NCBI GenBank assembly: GCA_009782175.1
Contig: WRKR01000032.1
Location: 1-35,406, forward strand
Reading direction: 5' to 3'
DNA length: 35,406 nucleotides
Source: Cystobacterineae bacterium
GTDB lineage: Bacteria > Myxococcota > Myxococcia > Myxococcales > Myxococcaceae
Shown: one piece after another, positions 31,505 through 35,406 of the stretch
Layout: each line of letters begins with the position of its first letter
How positions within the stretch are numbered: position 1 is the first letter of the stretch
Made by a program: the position numbers and the translations under genes
Notes under the pieces: generated by a model
Database searches by the model: none
What the model saw: only the letters and a program-made list of their open reading frames with translations
What the model was told of the DNA's origin: nothing

Positions 31505-31647
31505 CTCCTTGTGCGGCCCTGGGGCCTCAAGAGGTTTTCTGCTCAACGCATATGTTTAGAGTGTGTTCTCCTTGCTAGGGCCCAAGGAAGGCAGCGTGCC
31601 CTTTTTTTGCAAATACATGGGCGCCAAAGTGTGCTAAAAAGCGGGCC

Positions 31648-32214
31648 ATGTTTGGAGGACTTTTTTTTGCGTTGAGTGCGACGCTTTTGTCTCAGCCCTA
31701 TGTGGAGAAGTTGGAGCGCATTGAGGTGAGTGCTGTTTCTTTTTTAAGGCCGGTCGACTGGGTAATGCCAGAAGCGCGGGAGGGGGCTGCGCGTTTTGAC
31801 ACACCGGAGGGGGATGCTTATATTGACATAAAAATAGTGGAGTTGGATCCCTTTGAAAGCCCGCATACGTGTTTGGCGGCGATGATTCAGGCGGTGACGT
31901 CCATAGACGTTAAAGGTTGGCAAAGCATTACCATACATAAATACCCTGCGGCGCGTTATGTAGAAACCAAGCCTGGAGACACAACAAGCATTCCCTCGGC
32001 CGAAGAAGCAGAGCGTCTGGCCAAAGGCCAAACCGTGGACATGCGTGTGACAGAAATTAACATTATGGGGTGCAACGGTGCCCGCAAGTGGTTTTTGGTT
32101 ATGTCAGCCAAAACGCGGGATGCGAGCAAATATGGCCCTATTTTCAGGCGGGTTATGGAGTCCTTCCAATACCACGTGCAAGCAAAATCCGGTGCAAAGC
32201 CCAGAGCCAAATAA
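31648..32214 (+). CDS. putative secreted protein of unknown function
   Basis: 188 residues. An N-terminal hydrophobic stretch (FGGLFFALSATLLS) suggests a signal peptide or anchor. The body has FLRPVDWVMPEA near residue 32, and a FRRVMESFQYHV end reminiscent of small PsbP/Mog1-like folds; I do not claim membership. The C-terminal tail is basic. It stands alone between the his operon and the HicAB genes. No recognisable ribosome site at ATG 31648. The frame and codon pattern look genuine. Confidence 0.6.
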   Translation: MFGGLFFALSATLLSQPYVEKLERIEVSAVSFLRPVDWVMPEAREGAARFDTPEGDAYIDIKIVELDPFESPHTCLAAMIQAVTSIDVKGWQSITIHKYPAARYVETKPGDTTSIPSAEEAERLAKGQTVDMRVTEINIMGCNGARKWFLVMSAKTRDASKYGPIFRRVMESFQYHVQAKSGAKPRAK

Positions 32215-32231
32215 CCTTGAAGTGTTTTTTT

Positions 32232-32265
32232 GCCTGCACGGCGGGCTATTAAAAATAGGTTTTTT
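32232..32265 (+). terminator. possible intrinsic terminator after the secreted-protein gene
   Basis: GCCTGC-ACG-GCGGGC can form a 6-bp stem (one T-G), followed by CTATT-AAA-AATAG and a run of six T at 32260-32265. The distance between the GC stem and the T run is longer than ideal, so this is tentative. Confidence 0.35.
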
Positions 32266-32296
32266 CTTCGCCCTCTGATTTTTCTTCGCCCTCTGA
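32261..32296. repeat. perfect 18-bp tandem duplication
   Basis: TTTTTCTTCGCCCTCTGA occurs at 32261-32278 and 32279-32296 without mismatch, in the gap between the secreted-protein gene and hicB. Confidence 0.95.
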
Positions 32297-32378
32297 AATA
32301 GTATTTTCACTTCGGGGGCCACCGAGTCCAAGCACCGTGGCCCTCAAAGGTGCCGTCTCCCCCAGGGGAGAAACCAAC

Positions 32379-32735
32379 CTAGCGCCGCTCTCGTTTGCCC
32401 AGGCCATCGGCAATAAAGGCCAGCACAAGCGAGTTAAGAGAGACGCCTTCGGACTTCGCGCGGGCAGAAAGCTGTGCGTGAATGGTTTTGGGCACGCGGG
32501 TGACAAACTTTCCGGAGGCGATGCCACCGCTGTTGGGTTTGGGCACAGGAAACCCCTCGGCCTTCAACGTCAAAAGGGTACCTTTGAGCGCGTCTCTGCC
32601 GTTGGCAATTGCCTCCTCCTCGGTGTCTCCGTCGGAAATGCACCCAGGAATGTCCGGGAAGGAGATGAGGAAACCTCCGCCGTCTTCTTCGCTCAGTGGC
32701 CGAATTTCAAATGGGTATTTTGTGAGTCCTCTCAT
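32379..32735 (-). CDS. hicB: HicB-family antitoxin
   Basis: 118 residues. The N-terminal HicB domain (partially degraded RNase-H-like fold) has the FLISFPDIPGCISDGDTEEEA signature region. The C-terminal ribbon-helix-helix (about 80-115, KTIHAQLSARAKSEGVSLNS) binds DNA. It neutralises HicA and represses the hicAB promoter. It starts at ATG 32735, three bases after the hicA stop. Confidence 0.92.
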   Translation of the reverse strand: MRGLTKYPFEIRPLSEEDGGGFLISFPDIPGCISDGDTEEEAIANGRDALKGTLLTLKAEGFPVPKPNSGGIASGKFVTRVPKTIHAQLSARAKSEGVSLNSLVLAFIADGLGKRERR

Positions 32736-32738
32736 GGC

Positions 32739-32966
32739 CTAGCTTCCTTCAATCAGCGCAACAAACATGTTCACATAAATGGGTTTAATGGGGCGACGCG
32801 CCGGCACTGGCAACACCTTTCCGTCTTCCCGGATGAACACGCAGTGGCTTGTCCCTTCTTGGCGCCACTTGACGCCATGCTGCTTGGCCACGCTTTGGAG
32901 CTGCGCAAGGCGCCAGTCTCGCGGGTTGTTCCGCATGGACTCAAGCAGCTTTTTGGCCGTGTTCAT
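32739..32966 (-). CDS. hicA: HicA-family mRNA interferase toxin
   Basis: 75 residues, the usual size with a double-stranded-RNA-binding-like fold. The active-site His is expected in EGTSHCVFIRE, and the rest (QSVAKQHGVKW; ARRPIKPIYVNMFV) fits the family. It cleaves mRNA when freed from HicB. Toxin first, antitoxin second is the standard HicAB order. The adjacent promoter region has a clear palindrome. Confidence 0.9.
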   Translation of the reverse strand: MNTAKKLLESMRNNPRDWRLAQLQSVAKQHGVKWRQEGTSHCVFIREDGKVLPVPARRPIKPIYVNMFVALIEGS

Positions 32967-32969
32967 ACT

Positions 32970-33002
32970 TCAATTAGTATCATATATGGTACTATCTGTC
33001 AA
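32970..33002 (-). promoter_or_regulatory. hicAB promoter and palindromic operator
   Basis: TAGTATCATATATGGTACTA at 32975-32994 is a 20-bp inverted repeat with 9 of 10 pairs matching. On the minus strand a perfect -35 TTGACA (32997-33002) lies just upstream, and ACTAAT at 18-bp spacing is a possible -10, so a repressor on the palindrome would cover the spacer. HicB is the obvious candidate. Confidence 0.7.
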
Positions 33003-33127
33003 TTTACTACGAAAGTCGAACATCCATCAACGTGAGCAGTGGACAATTGCCTCCGGGGTGGATTTAATGAAGGCAATAAATGGAGGGGGAAGTTGAGCGT
33101 GTGGGCCCTCACAGAAGGAATCCTCTA

Positions 33128-35044
33128 ATGAAACCGTTTGCCGTCAGCGCCTTATGCGCTCTCATGCTGGGTGTGGCCTTGGTTTCCTGCTCCTCTTCCA
33201 AGCCGGAGACGGAAATAACGCAACCCCCAGTCTCGCTTCCTGGCCCGGAAGACACAGCCTATCCCCCGGACGCCCCTCGCCTGAATGTGGATATTGTTTA
33301 TGAAAATTCAGCACTTACGCCCATGGCGGAAGGGGCATATGACGGGCGCGCCGGCGCTTTCACCGTCGTTGTCACCGGGTTTGAAAACAGCACCGACGCA
33401 GCCAACGCGGAGCTGAGCATAGGCACCCTGCATGGGCTGTGGTTCACCGTTGCAGACTTGCCTGTCTCGGAAAACAGCAGGGTTTTTCAGATTAATGTCC
33501 GCTATGACGGCACCACCACCTTCCCCGAGGGCTTCGCCAATGTCCGCCTCCACCTGACAAACATAGAAGGCTATGCCCTTGAGGACGGGACTCAAACTCT
33601 GCGCATTTCCATTCGCGACGGCCAGGCAAGAAACCGTCCCATCCCCGTCAGCCAGGACAGCCTCCGGGCCTTTAACAGCTATGCGAATACGGAAGAAGGG
33701 CTGAAAAAGCACTATAGGTTGGTAGAAAATGTCACCCTGCCCCCGCCTCCGGCCAATGAAAGCAACTGGACGATCATAGGCTCGGCTTCTGTCTATCCTC
33801 CCTTTTCTGCCTCCCCTTTCACCGGCAGCTTTGATGGCGGCGGCTTCTCCCTCTTCGGCCTCCGCGCCCAGGACTTCATCAACGACTATCAAGGCTTGTT
33901 CGGCTATATAGAAGGCGCTGTCATAGAAAACCTTGGGCTCATAGACGTATGGGTCGTTGGCAACAACTATGCCGGCGCCCTGGTGGGGGGGAGCGATGGT
34001 GGCACCGTGCGCAACTGCTATGCTGCGGGCGATGTCAACGGTTCTTCTGCCTTCAGCACCCTCGGCGGCCTGGTAGGAGAAAACCGGGGGAGGGTGCAAA
34101 ACGCCTATTTTTCAGGCAATGCCAGCAGTTTCAGCAGTGCCGGGGGCGCCGCCTCCGGTGGACTGGTAGGAATTAACCATGGCATGGTGCAAGACAGCCA
34201 CGCCACGGGCACTGCCAGCAGCGGCTATGCAGCCGGTGGCCTGGTGGGGATAAACCAGGGCACAGGCACGGTGCAAGGCAGCCATGCCACGGGCACGGTC
34301 ACCGCTCGACTATACTATGCCCATGTCGGTGGCCTGGTGGGGGAAAACTGGGGGAGAGTGCAAGACAGCCACGCCATGGGCGATGTCATTGGAGGCGAGC
34401 CTTATTATGGCAGCAACGGCTCTGCCGGCGGCCTGGTGGGGGTGAACCACGGCGGCACCGTGCAAAGCAGCTATGCCACGGGCCGCGTCAGCAGCGGCAC
34501 CGTTGTCGGCGGCCTGGTAGGGAACAACATCGGCACCCTACAAAACAGCTATGCCAGAGGCAGTGTCAGTGGCAGGGGGGAGTATATTGGCGGCCTGGTA
34601 GGAAGCAACAGTGGCACGGTGCAACACAGCTATGCCACAGGCAGTGTTGCCGGCCTCTATCGTTCCGTCGACGAGTATTATTATGCCTATTGTGCTATCG
34701 GTGGTCTTGTAGGGATGAATGTCGGCACGCTGCACAACTGCATGGCGCTGAACGCAACTGTCAACAGCACCGCCGGCACCAACATAGGCCGAGTGGTGGG
34801 AGCCGGCAATGGCCCTTTGTCGGACAACCGTGCGCTTGACAGGATAATAGACAGAGATGGCAACGCCCCATGGCTCAATATAGACGCAGCCGGCAAAGAC
34901 GGCGCAAACATAAGTGTCGAGGAGCTGCAAAGAGCGGGCGGCTTTTCCAGCGAATTCCATGAAGAGCCATGGACATATGTGGAAGGCCGCCTCCCGGGTT
35001 TGAGGCAGCCGGTGGATATGCCTTCGTACCTTGCTCCTCCATGA
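33128..35044 (+). CDS. GLUG-repeat surface lipoprotein
   Basis: 638 residues. Lipoprotein signal with LVSC at 18-21, then a Ser/Pro-rich spacer. Residues about 45-165 look like one or two beta-sandwich domains (VVVTGFENS; FQINVRYDGTTTFPEG). After a short loop, FTGSFDGGGFSLFGL leads into about ten GLUG repeats (GGLVGxNxGxVxxSYATGxV) at residues about 280-555. Such repeats form a right-handed beta helix in adhesin-like surface proteins. ATG 33128 has AAGGA eight bases upstream. It is likely on the outer membrane. The target is unknown. Confidence 0.88.
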   Translation: MKPFAVSALCALMLGVALVSCSSSKPETEITQPPVSLPGPEDTAYPPDAPRLNVDIVYENSALTPMAEGAYDGRAGAFTVVVTGFENSTDAANAELSIGTLHGLWFTVADLPVSENSRVFQINVRYDGTTTFPEGFANVRLHLTNIEGYALEDGTQTLRISIRDGQARNRPIPVSQDSLRAFNSYANTEEGLKKHYRLVENVTLPPPPANESNWTIIGSASVYPPFSASPFTGSFDGGGFSLFGLRAQDFINDYQGLFGYIEGAVIENLGLIDVWVVGNNYAGALVGGSDGGTVRNCYAAGDVNGSSAFSTLGGLVGENRGRVQNAYFSGNASSFSSAGGAASGGLVGINHGMVQDSHATGTASSGYAAGGLVGINQGTGTVQGSHATGTVTARLYYAHVGGLVGENWGRVQDSHAMGDVIGGEPYYGSNGSAGGLVGVNHGGTVQSSYATGRVSSGTVVGGLVGNNIGTLQNSYARGSVSGRGEYIGGLVGSNSGTVQHSYATGSVAGLYRSVDEYYYAYCAIGGLVGMNVGTLHNCMALNATVNSTAGTNIGRVVGAGNGPLSDNRALDRIIDRDGNAPWLNIDAAGKDGANISVEELQRAGGFSSEFHEEPWTYVEGRLPGLRQPVDMPSYLAPP

Positions 35045-35072
35045 AGGAACACAGCTCAAACCCATGCACTCA

Positions 35073-35137
35073 AATGTCAACAAAACCTGACATTGTGTCA
35101 TGTTTTAAACGACAAAATGTCAATATTTGCTGACATA
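35073..35137. promoter_or_regulatory. array of TGTCA/TGACA inverted repeats between two lipoprotein genes
   Basis: ATGTCA-N8-TGACAT occurs at 35074-35093 and again at 35117-35136 with different loop bases but the same spacing, 43 bp apart centre to centre (about four helical turns). A third, weaker element (TGTC-N11-GACA at 35097-35114) sits between them. This looks like tandem operator sites for one dimeric regulator. Confidence 0.55.
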
Positions 35138-35285
35138 ATATCAACAAAAGACTGCACTGTTGGGGAATGAAAAGCGCGCCCTTTCGCCCCAAAGCTAAAA
35201 AAATATTTTTTTGAAACTACGCTCAGCAATAAATGCTCTGTTGTATATAGGCCGAAACAGCCCCGACAGCCCCGGAAAAACAGGA

Positions 35286-35406
35286 ATGAAAACCACTCAA
35301 AATTTAAGCCCACAAAGGGAATTCCCCCTGAAACGCTTTTCCATTGGCACGCTTTATTTATTGCCGTGTGTATTGCTGAGTGCAGCCTTGAGTGCCTGCT
35401 CTTCTT
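35286..35406 (+). CDS. start of a second lipoprotein gene, cut by the window edge
   Basis: ATG 35286 opens a frame that stays open to the edge: 40 residues with a basic stretch, a hydrophobic core (about 21-36) and lipobox LSAC at 35-38, followed by Ser-Ser as in the preceding GLUG lipoprotein (SCSSS). It may be a paralogue or partner of that protein. Ribosome site is poor (AGGA lies directly next to ATG). Confidence 0.7.
   Translation, partial: MKTTQNLSPQREFPLKRFSIGTLYLLPCVLLSAALSACSS

Noticed and set aside
31378-31640. Histidine attenuator or T-box upstream of hisZ
   Set aside because: I found no run of His codons in a short leader frame, no T-box motif, and no clear terminator/antiterminator pair.
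32316-32371. Terminator for hicAB
   Set aside because: Two inverted repeats (GGGCCAC/GTGGCCC and TCTCCCCCAGGGGAGA) are present but neither is followed by a T run; they are not strong enough to call.
1-35406. Insertion sequence, prophage or integrative element
   Set aside because: No transposase, integrase, terminal inverted repeats or attachment-site duplication was seen; the single tRNA has no adjacent integrase or repeat of its 3' end.

Overview
This 35.4 kb window comes from a Gram-negative bacterium. The evidence is an outer-membrane lipoprotein carrier (LolA-like), LpxL-like acyltransferases, an MsbA-like exporter and several lipoprotein signals. Base composition is moderately GC-rich. 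Coding density is high, and most junctions inside operons are ATGA, GTGA, TGATG or TAGTG stop/start overlaps. The mix of HisZ with short-form HisG, NikR, a sensor kinase paired with an NtrC-type sigma54 activator, and GLUG-repeat lipoproteins would fit a deltaproteobacterial (Desulfobacterota) lineage, perhaps gut- or host-associated. That placement is an inference from gene content and is weak.

Layout. (1) Positions 1-643 hold the end of an unknown gene and a small hypothetical gene. (2) Positions 706-12427 hold an aryl-polyene (APE)-like lipid/pigment cluster in two divergent arms. The minus arm runs ACP, ACP, ApeG/ApeH/ApeI fusion, glycosyltransferase, LpxL-like acyltransferase, thioesterase, LolA-like carrier, MMPL/RND exporter. 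The plus arm runs methyltransferase, ketosynthase-like ApeC, PlsC-like acyltransferase. The elongating ketosynthases, ketoreductase and second dehydratase that normally complete such clusters are absent here. The ApeG segment is also broken by a ten-base A tract. (3) Positions 12546-17229 hold a lipoprotein-like polysaccharide deacetylase, NikR, and an operon of an MsbA-like ABC exporter with CbiQ and CbiO. (4) Positions 17366-18742 hold dnaJ, a tandem-repeat tract and tRNA-Met. (5) Positions 18911-21951 hold a sensor kinase with a degenerate receiver domain and its NtrC-family partner. (6) Positions 22299-25900 hold a BioD-BioA fusion and an overlapping sodium:solute symporter. (7) Positions 25985-31377 hold a compact histidine operon hisZ-hisG-hisDC(fusion)-HAD phosphatase-hisB. 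(8) Positions 31648-35406 hold a secreted hypothetical protein, a HicAB toxin-antitoxin pair with a palindromic operator, a GLUG-repeat lipoprotein, a palindromic TGTCA/TGACA array, and the start of a second lipoprotein.

A property of the whole window stands out. More than a dozen short tandem repeats with units of 9-18 bp are scattered through it. Inside genes the unit is always a multiple of three (9, 12 or 15 bp), and the repeats sit in linkers, tails, loops or a signal-peptide n-region. Between genes the unit is free (10, 13, 14, about 16, 18 bp, and a 40-bp pair). This looks like recurrent slippage or duplication that selection tolerates only where frame and fold survive. The A10 tract in apeG may be a related slippage phenomenon.

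The most unusual items are the split APE-like cluster without elongation enzymes, the A10 frameshift in an otherwise well-conserved ApeG-H-I polyprotein, the tandem-repeat signature, the fused HisD-HisC and BioD-BioA enzymes, and the pseudo-receiver kinase. All family assignments come from reading motifs; no database search was run.
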